From Megaleporinus macrocephalus (taxonomy: Eukaryota; Chordata; Actinopteri; Characiformes; Anostomidae), in the NCBI GenBank assembly GCA_021613375.1, contig CM038703.1, positions 19,524,194 through 19,588,193 of the forward strand: a DNA stretch of 64,000 bases, read 5' to 3'. Made by a program: the position numbers and the translations under genes. Position 1 is the stretch's first letter, and every line of letters starts with the position of its first letter. Of this stretch, positions 34,133-46,079 are shown piece by piece. Below the pieces are notes generated by a model. That model did no database searches. It was given only the letters and a program-made list of their open reading frames with translations, and was not told where the DNA came from.

Positions 34133-34832
34133 CCCCTAAAGCTCTTTAAAGACCTTATATTTACACTTGTACCATCATATCTGGTAGCATGACCGTTCAT
34201 TTTCATGCAGTATCCAAGATATTTCTTTGTTTATAATTAGCATTTTTTAAATCATGAAGAGGCTCAAGAGCTGTAGATGTATACTAAAGTGTTCTGAACT
34301 GCTTTTATGATTTGTAACTGTCTTTAAAAGCACTAGATCACAACTGCATTTGGATCTTTTATTCTTTCTTCTCTTTCTACTTCTTTTCTTTCTTTCTACT
34401 ATGTCATCAGCTGTAAAGAGTGCAAACACCGCAAGATCCGCCATTATTTACATTGGTTGCAGGTGGTGACTGTCCGAGTTAAGGGCTCTTTCCTAATCTC
34501 TTCCCCTAACTGCATCCGGCTGCTCGCACTGACCACCAAGGCCAGGCGCAGCTGTATCTCGAACATGCCTATGGACTTCACCAGAGCTGCACAGGTTGGA
34601 ATCCTCTTCCACTCCTCCATGATGACATCACAGAGCTGGTGAATGTTAGACACCTTGCGCTCAACTTGGGTTAGGTCAACTGGGGTCAGGTCTGGAGACA
34701 TACTTGACCAGTACGTCACCTTTACCTTCAGCTTCCTCAGCAAGGCAGTTGTCATTTTGGAGTTGTGTTTGGGGTCATTATCATGTTAAAAAACAAAGGG
34801 AGGGAGGGGTGTACTTACTCTTGTGATATATA
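33525..34832 (-). pseudogene. Tc1-like element, internally deleted, with nested TIR insertion
   Basis: Left terminal ATCTCACCAAAGAGAGTACA and right GTGTACTTACTCTTGTGATA are inverted relatives. Minus-strand coding DNA at 34569-34755 reads LLRKLKVKVTYWSSMSPDL and EEWKRIPTCAALVKS. This matches the Tc1 C-terminal catalytic block (W-x-S-x-SPDLNP...EEW). Only this tail remains: sequence jumps from TTATCATGTT to AGGGAGGGGTGTAC. A 769-bp element interrupts the 3' part. Confidence 0.85.
33801..34569. mobile_element. TIR element nested in Tc1
   Basis: The ends GGTGTGTTCGAC and, reverse complemented, GGCATGTTCGAG are inverted repeats. The host Tc1 sequence reads AACCCTCTTA before it and TATGGACTTCACC after it. 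A TTA before and TAT after hint at a TWA/TA target, as in PIF/Harbinger, but this is not decisive. It contains a short (TA)n at 34106-34132 and the segment shared with 31085. No transposase. Confidence 0.65.
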
Positions 34833-35439
34833 TATACACACTATAGCAAAATACATCTGGGTGCTATGAAAGCACTACATTCTTCACTGTTAGATTATAG
34901 CTCTGGTGTAGCTTTCTTCAAAGGACAAAAGTGTAACTATGCAGAATCAGTTCCTTTCACGTACTCTTATCCAAATCTGACAGCTCTGTTGCTATGGCTC
35001 TGTATTAAGGGGGCTTGGGTCATCTCTCTGCAACATTCTTCATTGATCTGGGTGGTATTTGATGGGTTTATGGGCTTCACCTCTTGTTGACCAGGCCTCA
35101 TCTCATATTGAAAGGGATTGATCTTTACCGAGACAAAGTTGATCTGCTCTCGTCTTCAAATCATTCTGAAGGGCACGTCGTTCTCATTTTCTACAGGGGG
35201 AAATTCCGGATGGCACACTTATCAACCTAAAGCTTTATTTTAGTAGAATAAACAGATTAGCTTTAGAAAGCCTGTTTTTTTTCTTCCTCTTCTTCACAGA
35301 GAGACCTGAAAAAAGACCACTATAATTGTATAGTCTTTTCCAGGTAATTTCCTCTTTCCAGTAAATGTGAATGTGTTTTTTTCCCCCTCTACTTCTTACA
35401 TGGATTGTTTAAAATGGGTTTAAATAGATAGTGATTGGA
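34833..35439. other. Unique intergenic DNA
   Basis: No repeat or exon recognised. The stretch 35100-35240 is moderately GC-rich and unique. Confidence 0.35.
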
Positions 35440-35840
35440 GGGGTCTCTTGTGATTGTTGTGTAATTTGGCTTCAAAGTGGCCCAACTCTGTCTTTCGTCT
35501 GTCGCTGGGCGTGATGGACGAGCCTGGCTAAGGAGGAGATGAGGGACAATGAGCTGGCGACCAGCAGCCTCGCTTCACACCCGGAGCTTTGAGCCGGCAG
35601 CCTGCACGTGACACGGCTCCTGCAGCTAATTACGCTTGCTCGGAACAATCTAGGAAATTGCAGTTGTTTTGACATGATGACTGATTACAATGTTGGAGGA
35701 TGTCCGTGGGGTGCTTCAAAATCAGCCAAGCAGATGTTCCTGAAGCATATCGTAAGGCAGAGCGCTCTAGCTCGCAAGCACACCACTGTACGGCCTTCGC
35801 TGCTCTGCACCTTCCTTTACAACAAATGCATGGATTGAAA
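35440..35840. promoter_or_regulatory. Candidate conserved non-coding block
   Basis: A GC-rich section (35490-35620) is followed by GCAGCTAATTACGCTTG, GGAACAATCTAGG and TTTTGACATGATGACTGAT, which resemble homeodomain, Sox and TALE-type sites. No frame with a recognised domain. Regulatory function is inferred. Confidence 0.35.
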
Positions 35841-35965
35841 ACATATTACAACATATTCTATTTATCATCTGTAATACAGACAACATACAATATATGGCCA
35901 AACATAGACACCTCCTAATTAGAGAGTTCATGTGTTTCAGCCACACCCTTTGCTAACAAGGTACA

Positions 35966-36774
35966 AAAGGAAACACCTGGTCTTCATACAACACAAAAAC
36001 CTAGAAGATTATTGTGGACTTCCAGGAAGACAATACATTCCAGTCTTCACAGAAATGATACTTGAGTGGAGAGTGTCAATGACATCAAATTTCTGGGAAT
36101 CCAAATTACAAGACATCTCTCATGGTTAACACCTCCTACTTGGTGAACAAAGCTCAAAGAGTCCAGAAGGACTTGGCCTGGGTGGTTAAAACAACATAAA
36201 GGATTGTGGCGACTGTGCTTCCAACTAGGATTTAGTGTATGCTAGCTGAGCTGTCTACACAAGAAGGCACCAACCCACCCAGGTCACAGTCTGTTTGTCC
36301 CCTTGCCATCAGGGAAGAGATATAGAGCCATCAGTGCTTGAACTAACAGACTAAAGAACAGCTTCTTCCCCAGAGCTGTGGCCTTCGTCATTCCATACCT
36401 CCCATCTAACCCTCCCATCACTATTGAGGACTGGGGGCTGTGTTGGTTTGACTAACATGTTGTGTAATACATTTTTACATTGCATTGTTTGTGCTGTCAC
36501 TGTTTACCTGCCCCAACAGGGTGTCTTATTTTTAAACATAGATAGAGGACACTATCTCATTGTGTGTGTGTGTGTTTGTATGCAGTACCTTTTTATACTG
36601 CGTTGTTTGCACTCGCACTGTTTACTTGCCCCGTCCAAGTGCCTCCATTTACTGTGCTACCTCATTGTTTGTTTTCTATTGTTATCTTATTATCTTGTTT
36701 TCTTTTGAATCTCACCAATCTCTGAAAATTACCAAACAAAAACTCCATTGTTTGCCTACAATGCCAACTGAAAT
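35966..36774 (+). pseudogene. LINE fragment, reverse-transcriptase C-terminus and 3' tail
   Basis: A plus frame near 36260-36400 reads HPGHSLFVPLPSGKRYRA, then TNRLKNSFFPRAVA. This corresponds to the conserved C-terminal 'H..H.LF.LLPSGRRYR...R..RL..SFFPRAV' stretch of Rex/L2-type LINEs. An earlier piece (36075-36125) encodes VKFLGI-like residues (SNFWESKLQ in the visible frame). The 3' tail has a TGTTTAC..TGCCCC repeat pair and a short TG run. 5'-truncated, with stops. Confidence 0.75.
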
Positions 36775-37437
36775 CTTAATCAAGCAAATATGCGTGCAAT
36801 CTCCATAGATAAACACTGCCAACAGAATGAGCTGTACTGAGTTGACTTTGAACCTGACACTGTCATAGGATGCCACTTTTTGTCGGTTTGTGAAATTTGT
36901 GCCTTGCTAGATCTGCCCCGGTCAACTGTAAGTGCTCTAACTTTAAAAAGGAAGTATCTAGGAGCAACAACAGCCCAGGCACGAAGGAGCAGACCATGCA
37001 AACACAAAGAATGCGGCTGCCGAGTGCTGAAGTGTGCAGTGCATAAAAATTGGTCATCCTCTGTTGCATCAGTCACTACAGAGTTCTATACTTATTCTGG
37101 AAGCAACATCAGCACAACAACTATATGTCAGGAGCTTCACGAAATGGGCTTCCGTGGCTGAGCAGCTGCACACAAGCTTAAAGTTACTACGCACAATGCT
37201 CAGCATTGAATGAAATGATGTAAAGCATGTCGACTCAGGAGCAGTGGGGACGTCTTCCCTTGAGTGATGAATAATGCTTCACTATTAGGCAGACCGACAG
37301 GGAAAACCTGGGTTTGGAGGATGCCAAGAGAACCTACTGGAACTTACTGGAATGCATAGTGTCAACAGTGACTTATTAAAAAGACATTAAAATTATGTGT
37401 TTCCAACTTTGTGGCAATAGTTAGGGGAAGGTCAAGT
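36775..37437 (+). pseudogene. Tc1 transposase N-terminal half
   Basis: The frame at 36880-37161 reads SVCEICALLDLPRSTVSAL, YLGATTAQAR, RVLKCAVHKNW and ELHEMGFRG. This is the paired-like HTH DNA-binding domain of a Tc1 transposase (S-x-REI...L-x-L-x-RSTVS) with the GRP hook degraded to RRSRP. A stop follows FRG. After it come remnants of the catalytic domain (GAATAATGCTTCACTATTAG, GGGTTTGGAGGATGCCAAGAG) up to TTTGTGGCAATAGTTAGGGG. Non-functional. Confidence 0.9.
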
Positions 37438-37650
37438 CATGGTTTATTTATATAGCGCCTTTTACAACAGGTTTTGTTTTAAAGCAGCTTTATAGAAAGT
37501 CTGGGTCCAAACCCCCAGTGAGCAAAACGAGGTGGTGATGGTGGAGGGAAAAACTCCCTCAGAGAAAGAGAAAGAAGCCTTGTGAAGAACCAAGTCTCCT
37601 TCTGGTCAACACTGAATAGGAAGCAAAGCATGAAAGCATAATTATATATA
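37438..37650. mobile_element. LINE-type 3'-tail fragment
   Basis: GTTTATTTATATAGCGCC, AAAGCAGCTTTATAGAAAG, CCCCCAGTGAGCAAA and GAAAAACTCCCTCAG form a block repeated widely in fish genomes as the 3' end of a retroposon. No reading frame. The family name is not certain. Confidence 0.55.
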
Positions 37651-37918
37651 ATTATATACAATATTAATACAGAGAAAGTGGAACAAAGTGGCCTATGGTT
37701 TGACAGAAGTATTTAGACTCGCCTGTGATAATCAATGACTGTTTGAATCAGAATAACAATGAGAGCCATGAAAATAACAATGACAAACACTTTCACCAGT
37801 GTTACCATTAGAAACCAGTGATACTGTCTATACTGTCAGTGATCTGTTTATCACAGAGAGAAACCATGATCATTAATAACCACTGTTGCAAGTCTAAAGT
37901 GATGATTTATTAGTAAGA

Positions 37919-38823
37919 CTATCGTCGCTGTCCAATGAATCATTTGAACACGCCAAGGGTTGTTTTCATTGTGTGAAAATGCCATTATGAATGGACCAAT
38001 AGAAGTGCTCCAAAGTAGGTTGGAGAAAAAACATTCTGGTTTCATTGACTTACACTGAAAGAGTATGTTTTTGGTCTCTCCTTGTTACAACCTAAAATAG
38101 CTCATTTAAAAAGGTAGGTTGACACATAAATGAACCTAAGAGAAGTGAATGGGGCCAGACCAGATTTAAAATTCTTTAAACTACAGCATATTTATTAATG
38201 TCTTAAAAAAAACACTCACCCAAACAAACAGGCCTGGATCCCTATTGAGGCCTAAGAGGAGCCAACGGAGACGGTGCCAAAGAAAAGAAAGAAACAAAAC
38301 AAAACGTTAACCTAACCTATTTTTACTATATATAGAAAACAAAGAAAACAAAACCTACCAACGCTTACAAACATAAATACACAAAGGGCACCCGCCTTCT
38401 TACCTAGTGTATCTATACAACAATCACTATGTGATGGAATTTATAAGGCGCCTCAGTCCTACCTGTTGGACTCCTCTGCTAGAAATAGGGTGGGATGTCT
38501 ACACACAGTGGTTTAGATATATAGTACAGGGATGACAAACTATTTCACACAATGCACAGACAAGAGGAACACATGAAGGGGAGCCATGATCACATACCGC
38601 AGGCCTCACTTCCAGTGGGCGATCTGGCTGCCATCTTGGTGGTTACTGCAGTTGATATAGTCCATAGCTCCTCCACCAAAGGTCATATGGATCATCAACT
38701 TGCAGAAACATTCACACACAAAGAGAGCAAACCTAGCACGCTAACCATGCCAGACCTGCACGTAACACTGTAAAGTTGCAATTTTAAAGATACTTGTTTT
38801 TTCATTGGACAGCGACAATATGA
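37919..38823. mobile_element. MITE, copy split by an LTR-like insertion
   Basis: Left ACTATCGTCGCTGTCCAATG and right CATTGGACAGCGACAATATG are inverted repeats. The inner ATGAATGGACCAATAGAAGT and TTTCATTGACTTACACTGAA match the shorter copy at 39984-40244. A 685-bp insertion starts at 38083. Confidence 0.75.
38083..38767 (-). mobile_element. LTR-like insertion with TGTTAC/GTAACA ends
   Basis: The segment begins TGTTACAACC and ends CACGTAACA, so both termini are TG...CA with a perfect 6-bp inverted repeat. It exactly replaces the join of the MITE copy seen uninterrupted at 39984. Read on minus, it has an AATAAA near 38190. No target duplication was confirmed. It is probably a solo LTR of unknown family. 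Confidence 0.5.
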
Positions 38824-38939
38824 GTGCTCCGTGTATTGTGAGGCAGGGGAAGAAATTAGTGATTCAAGTGTAAAGTGGGAGAAGAAATATCTGTGATTAT
38901 TAAGCAGGACCTTCGGGAGGGCCTGTAATATGCAGGCCA

Positions 38940-39270
38940 AGTTTTGTTTTTTACATAGCGTTAGACAGCAGGACGTTTCATGGTGGGTAAACAGGTCCAG
39001 AATGCAGGCAAGCAGGGGCGCCCAGACAAGGCAGATGAAGCAACAGCATCAGACTGCACAGTATGGGCAGTTGTTCAGCTCGGCAAGGAAAGACACAGAG
39101 AGTTAGTTCTGTTAGGAGCGACCGAGAACAGTAGAAAGCGTTAACAGAGGGCAGCACTGACTCCAGCAGGCCTGGTTATTATAACACATTTACAGGGAGA
39201 GCCAGAAGGTAACAAAGACATAAGGACTCCCTGAGGTGTCAGCGCTCCTCGGCCCCACTGTCAACAAACA
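38940..39270 (-). mobile_element. Possible LTR or retroposon fragment
   Basis: On the minus strand the segment begins TGTTGACAGTGGGGCCGAGG and is pyrimidine- and GT-rich, similar in style to fish LTRs. The boundaries are unclear and there is no coding remnant. Confidence 0.3.
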
Positions 39271-39983
39271 TGAGTGAACGCATAAGAGCAGCGGGATGAC
39301 AGCACCAGCATTCTCAGTTTACCAAGGTCCTGGGGAAGGGTTGTCAGTAGCATATTAATGCCCACGTTTTGGAATGGGCTATCACATAGGCGTGATGCAC
39401 AGGTGTCCACATACGTTTGGTCATACAGTCTTATATATTTCATTTTCATAAAGGTGAACAGGGCCCAGCGCTTAAGAGAAAAAAAGAATGTGTGCTCAAG
39501 GTAGAACGGTGCTGTTAAATAGTGGATATTAAATATAGAGGAAGTTCAAATAGATTAGGTGCATCTGGCAGCTTTTGTGAAATATAGCAAACCCTTTTTG
39601 GCAGGCCAATATGGGTTTAGCCATTTGTACATTACCACCGCAGCAATGTTTACTCTTGGCATTTCTTGAAAAATATGTGCTTAACAAAGCTGATTAACCA
39701 GTGATTATAAAGGCAGCAGTTTGTGAGGAAATGAAGGCTAAAGATTTCATTTAGCCTTGAGCTGCTTTCAGAACCCATTTAATATTTATTATATTATAAC
39801 ACTGTGTTATGCGTGTTATGAGACCAGGCACTACTCTGCATTCACAACATGAACAAAATCCAAACAGAGTTGTCCATCAATACTAACACTGTAGAGTTAG
39901 GAATTCTTAATTGTGTTCTTGCTTAAAGATGCAGCCTTTTTTTAGTCTACATGTACACTACGCGCTGTAGGGGAATGGATAGA

Positions 39984-40244
39984 TATAGCATGTCGTTGCT
40001 GTCCGAAGAATAACATATGTCTAAATTTTTGTCAATATTTTTTTCAGCATCATGTAAACACAACCGCTGCCGTTTACATCGTGTGAAAATTTCATGACGA
40101 ATGGACCAATAGAAATGCTCCAAAATAGCATGGAAAAAATTCTGGTTCCATTGACTTGCATTGAAAATACAGACTTTTTTTGCAGCTCTTGTAAAGTTGT
40201 TATTTTGGAGATACGTTTTTCCTTGGACAGTGACGATATGTCGT
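39984..40244. mobile_element. MITE, uninterrupted copy (261 bp)
   Basis: Left GTCGTTGCTGTCCGAAGAA and right TTCCTTGGACAGTGACGATA are inverted repeats. The interior holds TTCATGACGAATGGACCAAT and GCTCCAAAATAG. The same family occurs at 37919 and, more decayed, at 46080-46470. No transposase. Confidence 0.8.
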
Positions 40245-41005
40245 TTGAGCAACTTGGTTCCAGAATGGCCACCACACATGCCATCAATGTCACATCAGCT
40301 AACCTAAGTATTTGATGAGCCAGCAGGGTAGAGTGTGCACACTGCATGATTGAAAAGAATGACTCATCATCCAACTCTGAATGCCATTCTCCAACTCCTT
40401 TGTACAGAATAATTAATGCATGAGAGTTCCATATGGGCAAGGGCTGGAAAATTAAATTCATAAGAGAAGTAATGGCCTGACCACGCAGGAGGAAAGTATG
40501 CAACAGTCCCTTCAATAGCTAGTTAGACATACTCACATGCAAAGAGGGCCCCTTGTTTCAGAAAGACCCTCGGTTGCAAAATCAGCAGCCGTTCAGGGAG
40601 GCATAAACAACACATTCACCATCAAGACCGAACTTCATTTTTGGGGTTGGTTAAATTTTAATCATGTAATGACTTTTTGAGTGGGTGGCAGCTCTCCTGA
40701 TTAATAATGCAAACATTTAGAGGGATTTAAAAATAATAATAAACAAAAACACAACACCCAGCATTCATGAAAGGCTTTTGCTGTGGGTGATGCAAATGTA
40801 CAAAAAGTACCCAAGAATCAATGACATTTTAAAAGCTCTGCAGCTAACAGCAGTACACGTGTGCAGAAGCAAAGAAAGAATTAAATTTTTTTTTGCATTT
40901 GGTATGGTGAGACCGAAATTTCTTGTCCATTTCAAAATCTGTCACAACATGAAGCATGCCATTAAAAAGCCTTTATTCAGTATTTGTTATGTATTCAGGG
41001 TATGC
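40245..41005. other. Unique intergenic DNA
   Basis: The section 40330-40480 is unique, with CAGAATAATTAATGCATGAG. No coding signal. Confidence 0.35.
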
Positions 41006-42068
41006 TACATTGCCGAAAGTATTCGCTCGTCTGCCTTCACACGCAAATAAACTTGAGTGACATCCTGTTCCTAATCCATAGGGTTTCATATGTTGTTGAT
41101 CCACCCTTTGCAGCTATATAACAGCTTCAACTCTTCTGGAAAGGCTTTCCACACGGTTTACAAGTGTGTTTATGAAAAATTTTATCTTTCTTCCAGAAGT
41201 GCATTTGTGAAGTCAGACACTGATGTTGGACAAAAAGGCCTGGCTCGCAGTCTATGCTCTAATTCATCGCAAAGGTATTCTATCAGGTTGAGGTAAACAC
41301 TCTCTGCAGGCCAGTGAAGTTCTTTCACAACAAACTCGCTTATCCATGTCTTTATGGACCTTGCTGCTGAAGCATTAAGAGTTTCTATCACTGGAACTAG
41401 GGGGGGCAAAACCCAACCCTGAAACACAAACCCATACAGTGATGCCCCCTCCACCAAACTTTATACTTGGCACAATGCAGTCAGGCAAATACTGTTCTCC
41501 TGGCAAACCAGACTCGTCCAAGCATGATTGGTCACGTCAGAGAACATGTCTCCATGGTTCTAGAGTACAGTGGTGGCATGCTTTACACCACTGCATCTGA
41601 CATTTTGCAGTGCGCTTTGGTGATGTAAGATTTGAATGCAGCTGCTCAGGTATGGAAACCCATTCGACGAAGTTATCTATGCACTCTCAATCTAAGCTGA
41701 ATGCCACTTGAAGTTTGGAGGTCTGTAGCGATTGACCCTGCAGAAAGTTGGTGACCTCTGCGCACTTACGTGGCTACCACTTCGTGGCTGAGTTGCTGTT
41801 GTTTGCAGTCACTTCCACCTTGTTATAATACCACTGACAGTCGACTGTGGAATATTTAGTAGCTAGGAAATTTCATGACTGGACTTGTTGCACAGGTGGC
41901 ATCCTATCACGGTACCACGCTGGAATTCACTGCGCTCCTGAGAGCCACCTATTCTTTCAGTAATGTTTGTAGAAGCAATCTGCTGCCTAGGTGCTTGCTT
42001 TGATGCACCTGTGGCCATGGAAGTAATTGAAATGGATAGGTGAGTGAACACTTTTGGCAACATAAAGT
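41006..42068 (-). pseudogene. Tc1-like transposon, decayed transposase
   Basis: Left terminus TACATTGCCGAAAGTATTCG and right, reverse complemented, TATGTTGCCAAAAGTGTTCA. On minus, the N-terminal part reads EFQRGTVIGCHLCNKSSHEI (from 41955), the start of the HTH domain. The C-terminal part (41182-41400) reads WISEFVVKELHWP, NLIEYLCDELEHRLRAR and PTSVSDFTNALLEE, the 'W...SPDLNPIEHLWDELE' block with the catalytic SPDLNP stretch altered to SVYLNL. The central region is frame-shifted and partly deleted. Confidence 0.92.
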
Positions 42069-43664
42069 ATGTGCCCTGATGTCTGTATAGATGGTACATG
42101 ACCTTGTATTGGTGAAAATAGCCAGATGCAGTTTTACACACCTATTTATATCCTATGATTTGACTCTAGAATGAAACAAGTGGTTTTCCCTTTTTGGTGA
42201 ACACATAAATAATTTGATGAGCTCTGCTCTGATTTGCTGATTTACAGTAAAACACAGTGAAACAAAAAATATTTAGAAGGCTTTAATCTGCCCTGGTGTA
42301 AGCACACAAGGTAATTAAACTATTTAGTGCGCTATACTAGTTACCTTGAGCTTATTAGCAGATGATATTACCTAGCCATATACTAGATACAAGCCATACT
42401 TGCTTTCAATATTATTTAAAGTAAGTTATCAACATATTTTATAACTTTCCGTTTAAGATGATCTGCTTTAGTCATTAAAAATTGGATGAATCACACAGCA
42501 TGGCTGCTACTTACAGGTTGATGTTGGGGTTGTGATGCTAATAAAGATGGAACTGCTGCTCTTTTCAGTGTCTTCAGTGTGAAACGCTGAGCAAAGCTGC
42601 TCAATATTAAATAAAACTTTGAATAAAAGTTACCCAGAGTCTTGTTAAAGATGTAGGAGCTGAAGGTGCCTTCCGAGTCTCCAGCTTGTTTTGCCAATTT
42701 TCTGTTTCTCCTTAAATGGTACCGCAGCTATACTCTGGTGGAACAGAGCATTCAACTAAGAAGCCAGTGAGCAGGAGGCCGATTTCAGTCTAGTTTAAAG
42801 GAACAACCTCCATGCCCACTGACAGTTCAGTTCTTTGGAAATGGGATGAAAAGTACTGATATCACCTTCACAGGCTGGAACGGTAGATTTCTCTACATAG
42901 TCCATCATTTTGGAATCAACCTATTTTACCATTCTCTTACACAAATACAGGATTTGTTTTTAAAGGAGGACATAAAAGTGTTTGAGGTTTACAGTGTGTC
43001 TTTTCTATGTCAGTTCTATTCTATGGCATCTTTTGGTCATAGTCCTCCTCTCTATTTTGTAATATCTCCAATATTTCAACCATAATTGCATGACTACAGT
43101 TGTATTGTGAAATGTGTTGCTGCCCAAAAGCGTTGCATCTTGACTGTTGAAACAAATCTGGACTGTTTCAAATAGAGCAATATCCAAACAATATAAATAT
43201 TATATTATTTCTGATTATGGAGATATTTATATATACTTTTCATAGACTGAAAAATAGAAAAGGAGGTTAGACCGTATCTCTTTCTGCTTTGCCTTCACTT
43301 CAAACACAGTCGATTATACGGTACTATTGTGATAACACAGCAAATTATTGTGAGGTTGAGGATAAACAGTTCTGCACAGCATTATTAGCTATGACTGGTG
43401 AAAAAGCATCAACATGAGACCACTAAAGTTGGGTTTTGTTATATGTAAAGTTTGATGTAGTATTCTGACACTATTGACACAACTTCTGTTGATTATTGAT
43501 ATTGCCAGTATGAGCTTTTGATCAAGTGAGCTTTTGTGCGAGTATATAAAATTAAAATTACATTTCAAAACAGGTGAATGAATTTTGTAAATGATTCAAC
43601 ATTTGTAAACACATTTATACAATATTTAAATCATTTCTATTTATAATTGCAACTTATTTCTGAG
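42069..43664. other. AT-rich intergenic DNA, nothing recognised
   Basis: No transposon termini, RNA genes or exons were recognised on either strand. Confidence 0.4.
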
Positions 43665-44002
43665 GTGGCTCGATGGTGTAGTAGTTAGCACTGTCGCCTT
43701 ACAGCACGGCGATCTGGGTTCGATTTCTGGTCCGGGCTGTTCTGTGTGGAGTTTGCATGTTCTCCCCGTGCTTGGGTGGGTTTCCTCCGGATACTCTGTT
43801 TTCCTCCCACATGTCCAAACACATGCATGTTAGGTTGATTGGTCACTCTAAATTGCCCGTAGGTGTGAGTGCGTGAGTGTATGTTGGCCATGCGACAGAC
43901 TGGCGAACTGTCCATTGTGTACCCTGCATTCGCCCGATGACTATGGGATTGGCTCCAGCCCCCCTGTAACCCCGACTAGTGGGATAATGGATGGATGGAT
44001 TT
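43665..44002 (+). mobile_element. tRNA-like SINE, near full length
   Basis: The head GGTGTAGTAGTTAGCACTGT (A-box-like) and GGGTTCGATTTC (B-box-like) point to a tRNA-derived pol III promoter. The body includes TTTGCATGTTCTCCCCGTGC and ACATGCATGTTAGGTTGATT. It ends in AATGGATGGATGGAT, the GGAT tail. Target duplications were not evident. Confidence 0.8.
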
Positions 44003-44337
44003 TACAGTGTTTCGTTTAGATAGCTCAGTCCCATCTTTTCCAATTGATAACTACAGTTACAACAGCGAAAGCATCCATCCATTAAGAGCTCCAGTACCCA
44101 CCTTGACAACCCACCTTTACGTCAAAACATATCTTTTTTGCAGTTCTTTTATTCTGGTCTGTGTCAAAGCTTGATTTGTGATTTTGGCAGCATTTTTTAT
44201 AAAATAAAATATAATTCTTATTCTTCTTAAAGAAAGAGTTTGGCTGAGGTAAACCAAAGAAAGTTTACACAGAGAGAACACTGGTAGGGTGACATTGCTC
44301 TTGACATTGTGTCAGATACAGATCACAAACTCTGTGA

Positions 44338-44368
44338 CCCCCCCCCCCACACACACACACACACACAC
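44338..44368. repeat. Poly-C followed by (CA)n
   Basis: About 12 C residues run into about 10 CA units. Confidence 0.95.
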
Positions 44369-45129
44369 CACCACAACAACAATGTTGTACAACAAATGTT
44401 AGTCTGCATCTTTGCTCCTCAACACATGTGTAACGCATATCAAATACCTGATTATGTAATTAATTACACTCATGGAAAGTGAGATTCTCCTAAACTGGAA
44501 GATGCAGTTGATACTGTTCAATGTTTCAATGCAGCAGAGCACATCCCCTCCATCAGCAGCCCACCCTACCCCTCTCCACACACAGATACACAAAATCAAC
44601 CTGATCTGGTATGCAACAACACAGTCCATGTTTAAGTATGCTATCACCGTCCTCAGTCGGCGCGTATGAATACCAAGTGCTGCGTGGCTTTGTTAGAATT
44701 TGCCCTTCGGTATGTTTTGCCTTCATAGAGGAGCTGACAATAGATTGAAATGCTCTCTTTCAGCAGATAAGCCGCTTCTCTCGCTCATGTGAAAACGCTG
44801 CATTCATGTTATGAGGAGAATGTTCCTCTGCCAGTTAATACTTTGTGTTAACTACTGGCCATTTCTGTAACTGTTCTTATTATTATTATTCAGCTTTTAC
44901 TTTCTTATGCAGACGCATCAGGTTTGTTATGGCCCTGGAATTTGTTTCTTTTTATTAGAGCACTGGAATTTATATGGTGAGAACATTGTTTCATAATCTC
45001 CTGCTTTATTAGAGACATTACTGTGTTTAAGGCACGTATAAAACTGGAGAGAAAAAGATTAAAACTAATTGGAAAACGGTAATACCAACAAAAAAAGAAA
45101 GAAAGAAAAAAACTCTTTGAATTCACTGG
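44369..45129. other. Intergenic DNA, nothing recognised
   Basis: Unique sequence without recognised repeats or exons. Confidence 0.4.
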
Positions 45130-45830
45130 ATGCTTGACTGGTCTAATTAGACAACCTACTGTCATGTTTCTGCTATCACTGTCAGCTCAGAGAGGAGACT
45201 GCCGCTGCCCCCGTCATAATCCCACAGCCCTTCCATGGGAATTTCAATATTTCAGCGAGTTGGGGGGAAAAAAAGGAAAGAGAAAGCTCTTTTATCTACC
45301 GCTAGCATTCTACATGTGCTTATAGCACAGGATTCTGACACGAGAACCATGCGTCATGTGTTCCACCGGCGCTCTGGTGAACTGTCGAGTATGGAGGACA
45401 GTGCCGGCTTTGAATCTCTTGTCAGTATAAGGCTTCTATAGACGCGACGCCTCCGCAGACTTCAAGGGCCACTTAACATTTGCTGATGCCGTCTCTTAAC
45501 AATAGGCCCAGTGTGAAACCTGGCCTGTATATAAAAGCAAAGATGTGAGATTCATACAGATCTGTGTACTCGACGATTCTCAGAGACGTTATGAGTTTGA
45601 TTCTTTTATCATTTCCACCACAACCACCGAGCCCTCTCGCTCTAAAAGTAGCAGCGGGGAACTTCACAGAAACTTCAAGATTGAAAGCTTGTCCGTTTTT
45701 TTCAGCTCAAAGTTCTGTCTGAGCTGGACAGATCAGACAAGAGTGGACCTCATTAAAGCGCCTGTCAAAACAAAGAGGCAGGAAGCGAGTCTAGCCCTGA
45801 CTCATGGCTTTACTCTGTGAGCGCGAACTT
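45130..45830. promoter_or_regulatory. Candidate conserved non-coding block
   Basis: GC-richer unique DNA beginning GGTCTAATTAGACAACC (a TCTAATTAGA palindrome near 45142) and running to about 45830. Several 60-90 codon frames lie on both strands with no domain. The regulatory reading is inference. Confidence 0.3.
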
Positions 45831-46079
45831 GCAGAACTCCATACGTGACAACCTGTCCTCGTGATTCTTAAATGGTTCTAAGAAAATCCCTGAAATCATG
45901 AAGGAGGTTCTGTTTATTGTGGAAAAGAGGTTCTCACACATTACTGTGTCATGTGGTCATAAATCTATAGCTGTTTTGATCATGTAGAAAATGTGACTCA
46001 ACTAATGTGTGATTACAAATCTAAAGCCTTATTCTAACAATTTCAATTTAAAAGTGAAGTAGCAGGTTAAAGATAATTA

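Larger units (their letters stand above)
35885..39430 (+). mobile_element. Tc1-like element split by LINE and other insertions
   Basis: The left end TATATGGCCAAACATAGACA and the right end, reverse complemented, TATGACCAAACGTATGTGGA are inverted repeats. Tc1 sequence appears in three pieces: 35885-35965, about 36775-37437 and about 39305-39430. The joins agree with one original element of about 0.9 kb that was later inflated by a LINE fragment (about 35966-36774) and by a 1.9-kb composite (37438-39304). Confidence 0.7.
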
